A stretch of 64,000 nt of DNA, taken from positions 682,001-746,000 of the forward strand of contig NEEC01000024.1 in assembly GCA_002189035.1 (NCBI GenBank). Reading direction: 5' to 3'. The notes under the pieces are model-generated. The model did not search any database, was not told where the DNA came from, and saw nothing but the letters and a program-made list of their open reading frames with translations. Positions 33,259 to 46,342 of the stretch are shown here, one piece after another. How positions within the stretch are numbered: position 1 is the stretch's first letter; the number at the start of each line of letters is the position of its first letter. The stretch is from Utricularia gibba. Lineage: Eukaryota > Streptophyta > Magnoliopsida > Lamiales > Lentibulariaceae. The translations under genes and the position numbers were made by a program.

Positions 33259-36200
33259 ATTTTACCAAGTGATTCATAAAATAAATTTAAAATAAAAAAA
33301 TAGATAGTGTATCCAAATATCACTTTAGAATCAAGTGATGCATAATACAAATTCAAAATAAAAAAAAAATCACTTGAAAAAACGCATTCAATGCAAATCA
33401 CATGTAATGCTCGAATGACTTTATTCTAAAAATATATCACATATTTATTGTTTCAGTAAAATGGTTTAATCAAATGAAATTGAATAATAAATAACAATAA
33501 TTACATATTTTTCAAAATTATATTTAGTTAATATTTTTCAATGTTTATTAAAGTAATTTATTTTTTATAATTTAAAGTATTAATTAATTTATTCATATCA
33601 TTTTAAAAATATTTATTTAAGTATTTTTAAATTTAACAATATTTCAAGTAAATATAAAATATCATATATGGAATTACACAATTGTGGTAACTTGCTTATT
33701 TTAAAATATTATTTACATAGTGACCTTAATCTAGTAATTGCAATGATTATACTAAAATTTTAATAATGAAACTTTCGTCCATGTGAACATACATCATTAG
33801 TACGTACGGTATTTTTCGTTTTTTCGATGATATTTTTAAATCTCAAAATACTTGAAAATATAAATTTTTAAAACCTGAATAAAGCAAGTATTTAATAGTA
33901 AAATTTTTGAAAAATGAATCATTGCTTTCAAATTAATAGAATGGATTTGAAGGAATAGATATTTATAATGATGAAAAACTAGAATGATTGATATTTTATT
34001 ATTAAATTTCATCTAAATTAATTTATATAACATAAATTCTTCTTATATTTTATTAAATTATATGACTATGTTATTTAATATTGATTATTAAATTACCATT
34101 AAAACAAATTATTGTTTAAAATAAAATATAAATTGTCTCAACAATTCAACGAAAAAATTTCGAAATATTTATTTTAAACAAGTAATACATTCTTATTTTT
34201 CAATAATAACAACCAACTCATTTTTTATAATAAATAATCTTTAGTTAATAATTTTGATATTACGAATACAAATTTCACAACACAAATATATTTTCTATGA
34301 ATATTATAAAAAAAAATTTTGTGGGATCCATTTTTATGAAAATTGTTGTTACATATTAAGAAAATACAAATTATGATATTTATAATATATACATACAAAC
34401 ATGCAGGTAGATAGTTTTCTAAATTTAAATATACACATTTCACCCAGTGGATAATTTTATGTAAAAAAAAAAATTTTCAGTGGGTAATTTCAAAAATTAC
34501 CTCTACCATGTCGCATGTGCTCCCCATGCTCCGGTTTTCGTCTTTTGGTGTCAGTCAATTGGAATAAATATTTTATAAACCAGAAAATATTTTACTAACA
34601 AGATGTTGATATAAAAAAGACACAAAGATTGGTTGCAGTTCCAAGGAGGCAAGATGTTGATAATAGAAGAGTATTTTATTTTATTGGGTGGAGCTCAAAT
34701 CTAATGTTGAGTCAAATTTTATCATATTTATGCTATTTCAGTATTAGAGTAAAGGATTATGCAAATTAGAATAAAGAAAAAAGTCAAAATTAGGGTATGA
34801 TTTTGATGAGAAAGTCTACTTGGTTTTATTCATGTGGGTTAAGGAATTTCAAATATTCCAGGGTGTTTCTATTACAATATTCAAACTTATGGAGATTTGT
34901 GAAAAACAGAAAGGGAGAAAATAAGTGATAAAAAACTTAGGAGTATTCTAACAAGGGAATAGAAAAAAGAAATAAAGATTAGTTTCAGTTTCAAGGGGGA
35001 GTATCCATCCCCATTGGGCAGATCCTCGACAAGATTTATCTTGTTGGGTGGAGCTTCATTTCAATGATAACAGAATCAACAAATAAATATTGAAGAAAGG
35101 TGTAAAAATAATTCAATATCATTTTCTTCTTCCCCGTAACAACGTGCTAACGAATCATCTCATCATCTATATGTAATATAAATGATGAACTCCAAGGAGA
35201 TTGATAAGCAGGGAAGCAACTGTGGAGAGGTTTGTAGATAAAGATGCAACAGAGTGTATGGAGTTTATTCATAGTCAGAAATGCTGAGTACAATCTGTGT
35301 ATTATATAGTGCTACTCAATCGAGTTTATAATGCTCTGTCTCTTGGTCTTCTTCAGCCTCTAATGGAGCTTGATCATTATCGGTCCTGCTGATCATTCCG
35401 CCCAATCTTTCTGTCTTTCTTTCTTTCTTTCTACTGCTGATGGTACAGGTATCACTTAAGATACATACACAAACATCATTTCTTATTAATAATTTTCTCT
35501 ACACACATAATTATGTCGGATCTGTTTGCGCTTATCCATGTCTTTCTAATTCACTCGGCCCAACTGGAAGCTACTTACGACCAGGGAGTGTTTATGTTGG
35601 CATATGCTCACTCCATGGACAACAGTAATATGATTCAGATGGGATCATGGATATCAAAGATAAAGACAATAAAGATGAAGTAAAGGTCATTAGTCTTCTT
35701 GTAATTTTACTTGGATTAATCATTAGATCAAGAGTACCAAAAAATCAAAAGCTTTTGAAAGAATTATGACCAATCAATAAAATAATAAAGCATATGATAT
35801 CGAGTTTAATCTACTCAAAATAGAATAAATAGAGTAAAGTTGGATCATGATTTTCTAATTTAATATTAGTATTTTTCTTTTAAGTAGACTTATTTCTCTA
35901 TTTTACATAAGATTTGTTTAGAAATAATTCTGGTTGTAATATATTTGAGAGTAATGCTCTTATTTCTAATTCTTGTAAAACTTTAAACATTTTAGATTTT
36001 GATTGTGATATCTGGTGTGGTTCATCATTATCATATTCTTCCTTGTTCTGTAAGTGTAACACTATTTTCATAATTTAGGCTGTAAAGATATTTATTTATT
36101 GAAGTTTAACTTTTTTTTTTTTTTTCTTGAAAGATTGATTCATTGAAAACCAAGATTTGATTTGATAAATACTTGTTATATGGAGCGATACATAAGTTAT

Positions 36201-36821
36201 TAGCTTTGTTTCTATTCAGTTGTTTTGGATGAAGCGAATATACAACAACTAATGATTTTCCTTACATGTTCCCAGGATCTATTAATATGGATTCCTAAAC
36301 TTGGTGTAAGAAATATGCTCATATCTACGTGTAGACCATTTCTAGATGCCCAGCCGAATTTGTCGAGGACGCGTTTGTGTTAGAGATGAAAGGCAGGGCT
36401 TGACTGTAAAAAAACAGAGCGTGGGGGGGCAGCATAACATTACTTGACTGGAATCTTTGGCTTTTTACATTCCAGCAATTCCAGAAGTTAAGTGGGAGAC
36501 ATGCAAAGACAATCCATGTGCATCTGTGACGAACCCGAATCAAGATATTCATAGAGTTTGCAGTTTCCGAAGTGTTAATTCTTGATACTCCTTTGCCAGA
36601 GCAGTGTTAGATAGTTTGTATTTGCTGGGTCATATGGCGCAAACAAGTTTTGAGATTGCAGTAGGCAACACAAACAAGGCGTGTGTTGAGTGGGAGGATG
36701 GGATAGAAAGAGATTTTGTTAGTAAGGATTACTTTCATAGGGTGAGATAAAATTTTGAAGCGAAAAAGGTATTGTGTTTGGGATTTGACAAGAAATACGA
36801 CCAAAGTTGTTGAATCATGTG

Positions 36822-36864
<43 letters not shown>

Positions 36865-38546
36865 TTTTGCATCGAGACGTTTATGATCTTAAAGCAAAAG
36901 GTGCTTGGGTTCCTGAAAATGAAGGAATGTTATTTTAGGGAAATAAAGGGTGATAAGTGCATGTGCGAGCGAGTAGGGAGGGATTTCCGACCTAAATAAC
37001 ATCAACCTAAAATACAAAATGTGGAAAAGGTGCATCGCATTCCTCCCAAATCAGTAAAAATAATTTAAATCTAATAACAAATATTTACTTATATATGCCA
37101 TGGATGAGCCCAACTTCTCTCCACATAATTTTTTCAAATGGATGAGCGAAACTATACAAATTTTCATTTCTTGATGATTCGTGTAAGATATTTGATGGGT
37201 TATTTTAAATCACAACCATTTTTCATTCCTAAATTTGAATTTTATGATCATTTCAAATAAACTTTTTAAAATAAATTATTTTATTCAAAATTGAGATGAA
37301 TAATGTTATCTCAAGTCTAAAATAAATGTAGCTACATTATTCTTTTATTCTTTCAAAATTAATGACAAATTCTTTATTTTTCACATTAACATGTAAAATA
37401 TAAAAAAAAAAAAAACTGTTTTATAAAATAGATGATGAATTCTTATATTTTTTACGATCATAAAAGATTTATTAAACCATTAACCTAAAAAATATTGTAA
37501 ATTAGTCATATAGTCAAATAATATATTATATATTGATTTAAATATGTTGAAATTATTTTGAATCATCAACATACATGTTATCGATGACTACGTGGTATGC
37601 ATTTTCTAGTTGAATAGGAATGTCTTCGTTTTCATTATCTGTTTGCTTTAAGCTGAAAATGAAGAAAAGTATGTATGTCTCTTGTTGAAAACTTAAAATT
37701 TAACAACTTATTTTATTTGTATACGTGCTGTTTGATTTCCGATAAGATGCAAATTCACTAGTTGCTGCTTTAAATGTCGATTTATGATTCTATTTTTTAC
37801 TTTTTAGTTTAATTGTCAGTAGAAGAATTTTATTTACTTAGAGTAGAATTCATGTCCTTACAAAACCCTCTTGTTTAATCTAGTTTATAAATAGTACTAG
37901 CAATTAAATACCGATTGATCTCTATGGTTTGAACTTACTATTGATGTATTTATTTTTATGTAGAATATTTATGAATTGCATGTTCAATAGATAAATATTT
38001 TTTATGCAAAAAACCTTTATTTTGTGACATCTAAAGAAATTAATGTCTATCTATCAATACACAAGATTACAAAAAAGTAATTAAGATCCTTCTTCATAAC
38101 TCGTTTCTCTACATCATTTAATTAGGCCTTATTTCCCTTGTCATCGTTTTGTTTTTTTTTTTTTGTTTGTTTTTGTTTTGAGATCAACTTCTTCCCTTTT
38201 TGTTCTTCTCAATCACGTCTCCTTGTAAATGATGACACATTATTTCCACCTTGCATCCACTAAGATCACAAATTTGAGCAGAATCCTAACAAATATAATA
38301 AATTTTGTTTAATAATACTGTGTGTTTTATTTTGTCTCTCATGTCGAAATGGACTTGTTGTCTTGGAAACCTCACTCTTTGAATACGAGGAAGAATAATA
38401 AGTATCATTTTCTCAATAAATTTTAATTAAAAAATATAAAACACAAATAAAATAATTCAATTGTCAATCAAAAAGAGTTGAATTTTTATGAAAGATGTTA
38501 TTAACCTATTATAAACTCTCATGGTTTTTGTAAAATAACTTTAAAG
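33259..38546. other. 5-kb AT-rich stretch, no supported gene
   Basis: Long A/T runs, poly-T near 36112 and 36850, and a TTTC microsatellite near 35405. Two diverged copies of a block ending 'ttgggtggagct' (about 34620-34700 and 34970-35060) hint at old LTR pieces. No coding frame is convincing. Confidence 0.5.
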
Positions 38547-38551
38547 GTACA

Positions 38552-39695
38552 TGGGGTGATTTTACAAGTGACCAGAAACTGTCGAATTAATAAAATAAGA
38601 TTGTATCCACAAGGAATTGTTATTGGAATTTTCTTTTCAAACAAAGACTCAAAAAGACCAAAAACAAAAGAAAGATTTGATTTTAAAAACAAGAAGAAAA
38701 GTGACATTGGATCCAGGATCCATCTTACTTGAAACTCGTCCTTGTGTGTGTGCAAACCTTGAAGACTGACCTGTTTGCGTAAGCTCTGGGGGTATTATTC
38801 TAAAGTAGTGCTACTCGGTGACCGTTATAACACTGTCCCTTCTTTTGTGGGATTATGAAATCAACCAAGCCACCAGAGCCATTTCACCTCTTGTGATAAC
38901 CTATGTTTTCCCCACACCCAAATCTAACCCCTACATCTCACACCTCGCAGACAGATTAGACAGAATGTGCCTTACCAACGATGTCCGATTGAGCCCTTCT
39001 CCTTAGGTGCTTGAGGCCAACCTTTGATTCTCTCACACTCCCTTCGGGTTATGTGATACTAAAGAGCACGTTGGTAAAGAAAACGTTGCGAAAAACAGAA
39101 TCAAACCTCAATTTAAATGTCGAAAAACATAGTAAAACAGTCACACGCGCAAGACTTGCACAAGCAAGGCTTTACCGCAGATCCTCAGCCGCAAGCGCTT
39201 ACACGTGCTGACTCGACTTAAACATGAAAACAGACACGAAAATAGGAAAGATTCAAAGTAAAAGTGGTCAAAGACGTTTCTAATGGTTGAGGGTGGGGTA
39301 TTTATATGAGAGTAGATCCAAGTCTTCATATTGAGTTTATTCGATGGGCTTGGATAAGATATTTTATCCAAATCTTTTATCCAAATCTTCAAAATCATCT
39401 TTATATCTTTATCTTATCCATGAATCTTGAACCAAATCTTCATCATTTGACCGAGTCTTGGCTGACATTCGTGGCCCATCAAGTCCATAATTTGGTGGAT
39501 CTTGATTTCTCATCAAATTGATCCAAAAGTACCCTAAAAATCCACAAAATACACTTTCTCTCCAAAAAGATCAAAGTAGTGTGAAAGATGCAAAATCAAT
39601 TGAGAATAATGAGAAAGTGGGGTCTAAGATAAGTAAAAACAACACTCAAGAGTAGTGGAAAAACATGTTTTGGAATGATACAAAATCACTTATCA
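38552..39695 (-). mobile_element. Solo LTR of Ty3 family C, TSD GTACA
   Basis: A 1144-bp LTR starting TGGGGTGATTTTACAAGTGA and ending AAAATCACTTATCA, flanked by GTACA at 38547-38551 and 39696-39700. I set the orientation as minus from the primer-site side of the partial copy at 32430-33258. No internal sequence is present. Confidence 0.85.
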
Positions 39696-39700
39696 GTACA

Positions 39701-41108
39701 AAAATAGGAAATGAAACTTAAATGATATACCTCGATTAAAAGAATTATGTAATAGAAAAAAATCTATCTTTTTCTTTGTCTCTTCTTATCTTGATTTTCA
39801 ATGATTTCTTTTGAATAATAAATTATAAGAGTAACTACAAAAATCACTACCCATTTATTAACAAAATATTTCAATCACATAGAATCCATGAGCCATTTCC
39901 ATTTACTCATGAACCATGACTAAGAATAGTTACAAAAATACTAGTATATGTGCATAGAGATGTGTGAAATCTAAAAGAAATTCAATGAACAAATGAGATA
40001 AAAACTTAAAACATTAAAAAAAAAACATCATCAAGTCCCTAAGAATAAGTTGTCTAGCTACTAAAGGCCATAACCACATGAATGAAAAATACAAGACGAA
40101 AGTCACCTTCATTCAAGAAGTTGGAAAGAAAGAGCCATGTTACGAATGTAAAGTTCAAGTTTTGAAAAAAATGGTCCGAATTTTGAGTTTGAAGTCTTCT
40201 TTAATTTTTCAAAAAAAGTGCATTTAATTCTTATGTACCTTTACTTTAATCTGTTTATCTTTTTTATGTGCTCGTCCTTTATTCATAATGTATGTACCAT
40301 GAACAATGCTCATTTTTTCATCTACCATAATTCCAACTTTTCTAGAGGTCACATTTTTGTTGACTCTTGTGTTCGCAAGCCTGCTACGATATGATAACTT
40401 GCTCATCTGTAATTTTTAGACAATAATATAAGAAAACCTAATTCTAATTGGATAATTTAATTATACAATAATACCTAAAAATATATAATAAAAACATATA
40501 AAAATGGCACTTAATACAAAACAACTTGAGAAGAATATTTTGTCACATAAAAAACTGAATGTAGTTAAACTCTTTCTGAAAAAATTAGCTTAAAAACCTA
40601 ATCTTTCTCCAAATCTAAAAAAGCTAAAAATATTTAGGATAATGATTAAAATAGAAGGTTCATTAAAATTATTTATTGTAGCATATACGATTTAGCACAA
40701 CCTTATCCCCACATTGTATGATGTTATTATATCTTTATAATCATAATATGTAGATATTATTTGTTGGCTAGAAGTAAATTTTTATTTTACCATCTTCAAT
40801 ACTTCATCTCTATTTTTTTATAATCTTCAAATCAACTACTGAATTTTACAATTTTCGCAAATGATGATGATGTATATTTTAAATTATTTCATAATATTGA
40901 ATAAAAATTTTTAGATATATTTTCAATTTCATGTTTACTATCTATATCTTCCCATTACTGTAAGAATGATAAGAAATTGAAAAAATCAGATTAGTTTCAG
41001 AAAATTTTAATATTTTTTTCCAAAACAAACTAGTAATATTGCATCTCAACCATTAATTATTGTTCACTAAAATGTACCTAATTTTCTTATGATTTTATGT
41101 TTGAGACT
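39701..41108. other. AT-rich DNA, no gene seen
   Basis: There is a short basic minus-strand frame at 40224-40406 (60 codons), with nothing recognisable in it. The stretch lies between the family C solo LTR and the PIF/Harbinger transposase remnant. Confidence 0.5.
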
Positions 41109-41725
41109 TTAGGCTTATAGAAAAGTTCCTTATGAACTAATAGGATAATAGAACCTTATGTTACTTTCTTAGGAATATGTCATCTATGTCTAGGTTTGCA
41201 AAGATAGGAATTTGAGACTTATCATAATGGTATGACAACTATTTTAATAGAGTTCCACAACATTTCCAAAGCATGCTCAATAATGGCTATCCATTGGGTG
41301 AAACTTTTAAAAGATTACATGGTAGTTTATCTACATGTAAGATATAGTTCTAAATGTTGCATTGTTTCTATTGATGGTACACTCATCAACCCTCGTATTC
41401 CTAAAAATGAGCAGATGGGTTTCATTGGTCATAAAGATACACCCATACAAAACATACAACCAATGTACAATTTTAATATGTTTTTCTTATGTTATATCTT
41501 CTTTGAGGGAATATCACATTACAAGATCTTATTGTTTCGGAGACGAGAGCTACACTGTTCTTAAATAACCATCATGTTTTATATATATTATTCTAATAAA
41601 ATTTTAAATTATATTTTTTTTAATTATTTATTTTATTTATTTTGTAGCCAAATATTATCTTGTGGATGCTGGATTTTTCTAATACTCAAGATTTGATGAC
41701 TCCATAATGTGGACAAAAGTATCAT
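41109..41725 (+). pseudogene. PIF/Harbinger transposase remnant (HARBI1/DDE_4 type)
   Basis: The frame at 41232-41564 has the signature of the Harbinger nuclease around its first Asp: 'CIVSIDGTLINPRIP', then a basic/His-rich 'GHKDTPIQN' and the 'YNFNMFF' strand. These correspond to the family's GAIDGTH, RxRKGxxSQN and CDFDMxF motifs. A second exon-like piece near 41648-41720 reads YYLVDAG in corrupted form (family: YYLVDAGYPN, second Asp). Stops and frame breaks show it is dead. Confidence 0.75.
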
Positions 41726-42798
41726 CTCTCTAATTTTCAATGTGACTTGGGGCATAATGATTCAAAGTAACTATTCAATTATAGACATTAATCACTAAGG
41801 TATGTTATTGAAGGAATATTTAAAGTCTAGAAAAAAAACATGTTTAATAATGTAAATGACATGCCTCCAAACTTAAAATTCAAACATCAAGTCACACTGG
41901 TTTCCACAATAATAGAAATTTTTAACTTTCTTCCACAAGTTGATGAATACATCAAAAATGATGATCATAGATGATGACCCCCAACAAGATGATGATGGAT
42001 ATTTGAAGAATGTTAAGAATGTGGAACAAATGCACATCTTAATAGCAACATGATTCCACTTGGACCAATCACAAGAAGTAAGATTAAGAAGATTGAAGCA
42101 TTACTCAAGCATTTCCTTATCAATATTGGGTTAGAAGCATTTCCTCAAGTATTCCACTTGGACGAAACACTTCTGTAAAATCAAAATCACTAAGAATTCC
42201 ATACTTATTAAAGCCAAGAAAACGCTTCTTCTTCTTGCAATCCTTCGTCTTTTGTTTTGATACACCATCGTTTACAATAGTGGAATTGTCAGATGAAAGA
42301 ATGACATTTTGGACTTTCACAAACCACTATCCTGCCATTGTAGGGGTGAGAACTCTCCCCACTCAAAGTCTTCTCTTGTTTCACTTGTGGACCCTGATTT
42401 CAACAAACTAAACACATGAGCTCAAAGATGAAACAACTATTAAAAAAATCATACCTTTTCGTCTTTTTTTGGCATGTCTGTGTTTCCCTTGGAAGTAGCT
42501 GAATTTTGGGGTTGATCTGACCTTTGATTTTGTTCCCGTAGATGGTTCTTGTGTTCCTTGCTCATTTCCTTCATTTTTTCCACAATCTTCCGTTTCCTAT
42601 AATAAGGAAACAATATATCTTGATAACAAATAATACCACACCATATGGAACAACCTATGATCCAATATAGCAGACTACTTTTTTTTTTTGGAGTTTAGCT
42701 CACATGTCTATGCATTGTGCCTTGTGTATCCACATGTACGACAAAATTGTAATTTTCTTGTTCCAACTTTCTTCTATTTCTTATGAGGCGATTGTTTT
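41726..42798. other. Degraded DNA downstream of the MULE remnant
   Basis: No gene is supported; the frame at 42120-42320 (minus) is short and unrecognised. The stretch may include the 3' part of the MULE or of the PIF element. Confidence 0.45.
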
Positions 42799-44404
42799 TC
42801 ATAAGGTTGGCCTTTTTCGGTGCTTCTTAGGTCTACTATGAGGTGTCGTATGAAACATCGGAGGTAGTATGTTGCTCTTGTCCAACATTGGCCATTCCTT
42901 ACTATCCGGCATAACTACCAAACAAAAGTTAAAAAAGTGAAGACAATAATTAACAACAAAGACATTTTTCATGTTCATTACCATGAATGGAGTGAGCGTA
43001 TGTTTCCCTAAAGTGCATGTCTTTATACCAATCATGTATGTGATCCCTCGGATTATCACGCTTGGTTCGTATAGCTCGCACCACATGTTTGCATGGTATA
43101 CCTGTAGTTTATCAAGTAAGAAAGCAAACATAATTTGTGATTAAACATAATCACTTACTAGTTAGTTGCCACATCCGACAAGAACACATGGAGTCATGGA
43201 GGTTAACACAGTGACGATGCAATCCCTTGATCCATTCCCAATGCCATTCATCCGTAGATCTGATCTCCACACCAGCCTCTGGTGTGGAGTTGTTCTCTAC
43301 AATTTGCATGGATGATGGGGAGTACCTATATTTCCACTTGGATGCTTCTACACGTCGTTTGTTAAATTGGTCGGCAATGGTCCATCTGATATCTTCTAGC
43401 ATCCGTAGTATCGGTAATCATCGTGCATCAAGTAAGGAGGCATTCTAAGACTTCAAAATGATGTTTGTTAAAGCTCCACATTTGGCATCCTTAGTGAAGT
43501 ATGCATGCGTCCACCTAGTTGGGTTTATTTTACCCAGCCTACTATATACATTGATGTTCAACCGGCCAAGGGCATCCATTTCCATTCTCCAAGTAGCTGG
43601 CATGGATGTTGCTGCACACTTCCAAACTTGAGTCTTGACAGCATCCGAACGTGCACCTACATTCCTGTTGCTTGGGTTTTAAAGACTTGTTTTCAGTCAA
43701 CTCCCTGTTACATGAACTACAGTGCTCACTATGATACTTAGATACTTGCCAATCTCGATTTGGACGGGGACCTGAGATGGTTACAGCCCAACTACACCCT
43801 TCGTCCCGACCCCCTTCACACACAACACAGATGTATCTGTTGTCATTCCTTTTAAATTTCCACTGAATTCATTTCTAAATACATAAGCAACGATGGCATC
43901 CCGTGCTGCTATTTTGCTACCAAATAATATTCCTTCCCTACATAATAAGAAATAGACTTTTATAAATAATAAATAGAAATCCCAAATAAATACACATAGG
44001 AACCAACTCACATGCATTATAAGTAAAAGTCATAAGAATTATAAACATAACATATACTAATTACATCTAGAAATTAGATACAAAGAATTATTGATACTCA
44101 AAGAAATAATTAGAGATTAACCCCTAACTATTATTAATATATAAAAATAGTTTAAGATTTACCTAAGATTTAATTCTTTTCATCCTTTTTTCGAGTTATA
44201 ATATATAATTTCTTCATCCTCATGATCATATATCTCAATGTCTTGAGTGGGAGCCTTATGTGCTTGAATTATGCATTCTTCCTTCTATTCAATTTTAGAC
44301 ATCAGTTCAACATCGAACGAGCATGGAGGTTGCAACCCACTAGATTCATATTGAAACTCCTCTTCTGAATAAACGTATGATTCCATAGTATTCGAATCAC
44401 TCAT
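42799..44404 (-). pseudogene. MuDR-type (MULE) transposase remnant
   Basis: Pieces in order on the minus strand: an ATG with an acidic N-terminus (MSDSNTMESYVYSEEEF, 44404 down); a MuDR DNA-binding domain split over two frames (FGSKIAARDAIVAYVFRNEF at about 43900, then EGCSWAVTISG and KYHSEHC at about 43750-43800); a SWIM zinc-finger start (HDSMCSCRMWQLT, about 43160); and the C-terminal proline and basic tail (SRPKKHRKR, about 42810). Between the DNA-binding domain and the SWIM region the DDE catalytic core is missing or destroyed, so it is an internally deleted, non-autonomous relic. Confidence 0.75.
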
Positions 44405-45329
44405 GGTTAGAACCTGTGGCACCAAATCAATTGAAAACCACAACAAATTAAATCAATGCGATTTTATATCTGTTCAATAAACTTATGATTCAAAGAAATG
44501 ATATAAGAAGATGAATCTAAAATCACCAGCAATAAAATCCAGAATCTGAGAACACCGACTTAGAGTCAAGAGGGCGATGGGCTACTAAACGAGGACGATC
44601 ATGATGAGTCAAGAGGGTGACGGGTCAACAATCACGGTGGCTTGTGGTGGATCGTGATGGCTAACAAAAATCAGAGGATTTCATCGTGGTGGCTAGCAAT
44701 AGTTGTAACCCTAATTACATTGCATTTATCAATTTGGGAATGAGCTAGCTAAATATATGTACTAAAATAAAAGCCCATTAGTAAACATTTGTTCTCATAA
44801 TGTAGGTGTCAAAAGGTGTGTTTTTATTCAAAAGATAAATTACAAACATACGTACCAAAAAACATTGGTATTGAAGATATACTATTTTTCAAAACATTAG
44901 TTTCAAAATAAAAAATTTGAAAACATTCATATGTAAAATCTAAAATTAGACAACGTATGTACCAAAAATGACATTATATAAAGATTAGTATAGAATTGTA
45001 TATTTTTTGTCAAATGTTTGTATTGAAACAAAATGTAGCCCTATTAGAAATATGTTATAACGTTTTGGCTTCGTGGAATGTGCTGTGTGCAATTATGACA
45101 AGCCTTGTATTGGTTGATACCAAGGCGTGAAGTTGGATCGCTCAAACCAATCCACCAATCGATAAGCACACTCATATGAGTGAGTAGTTGCTTGATGTTT
45201 CTAACAAATATCATGCCTCACCATCCACAAGCAATGAATTTGGTCTCACAAGAATGCATCCACCATCTATAAATTTACATGAAGAAAATTCTTGATATGT
45301 AACATGAACAACAGAGTATGGTTTGCTAC
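44405..45329. other. Probable terminal region of the MULE and flank, no gene
   Basis: Imperfect duplications ('atcgtgatggctaac' and 'catcgtggtggctagc') at 44647-44697. The rest is AT-rich. I could not define terminal inverted repeats by eye. Confidence 0.4.
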
Positions 45330-45735
45330 TCAATCATTCCCTTGGAAGGATATGTGGATACAAATTTTGTAGGTAATTCTAACTCCAAAAGCACCTTTTT
45401 ATGTTTTTCACTTTGAGACTAATATTTTAAACTAGATTTCCAAATGGTACGGAATGGATGCTCAATCAATCGTTTAAGTAGAATATGTTGCTACTTGCCT
45501 AATAGCAAACAATATCGCTTAGTTGACAAAATTAATCTAAGAGTTAGGATTGGAGCAGTAGATAGGACAGACATCGCTGTGTTACATTGTGATTCTTCAA
45601 GTATAATTCCCACGATGAAAGATCCAATTTCTGAGATCACACCAAACAGATTTCAATGAAATATCATGTAGTGAGAGTTGCTTAAGGATTAGATAATTTG
45701 TATCCAATGCTGTCCTAGTGAGATAATCCACATGT
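45330..45735 (+). pseudogene. Copia RNase H remnant
   Basis: Degenerate versions of copia RNase H motifs in order: LEGYVDTNFVGNSNSKST (family: GYxDADWAGxxxxRKST), then VEYVAT, LHCDSSS and KDPISE. Stops interrupt it. No LTR is seen beside it. Confidence 0.65.
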
Positions 45736-46342
45736 GTATTTGAATTCATGCGGAGGCAGCCTCAGCCTAGACGACTCTCTCATAAATGGAGCTGGAGCTG
45801 GAGCTGGAGGTCGGTTGAAGGTGGAGCTTGTTGTGTTCGACACACCACGCTTCTGAAACCATGCAGGAAGCGACTCAATCCGTCAAAATTTCAAGAGCAT
45901 GCATGCCAACCTGATCTACATGTTTCCATGATGCAATTTCACTCTCGTCTTTTAGAACTAAATCTTACATTGTGTGTTTGATGCCCATAAGTTTCTTTCT
46001 TGATTGAATCGTCCAAAATATCAGTCTACAATTAAAACATTCATTCAATCAACAACAGCATTGCAAGTATCAGTCTACCATTGCAAAAGAACTTGGCATC
46101 ATGAGATCTCCATCCTCATCCAATCAATGTTCAACTGAAATCCTTCTTTACATTTCCTTCAGCTTCTTATCTTATTGTACAAAACAAATCAATATGTTGT
46201 GATCATAAAACACAAACTATGAAAAATGAAATCTGGGAAATACCACACCACAGTAAGTAGCTTCAGATCTTCCCCTGATGTTGAGATCCATCTCCATTTC
46301 TGGCGTCTCCAAGCTCATGGAAAATTTGTGTTGTCTGTATAA
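45736..46342. other. 3' flank of the CESA gene
   Basis: It contains the likely 3' UTR of the CESA gene on its right side and unassigned DNA, including a GGAGCT repeat near 45787-45810. No gene was seen. Confidence 0.5.
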
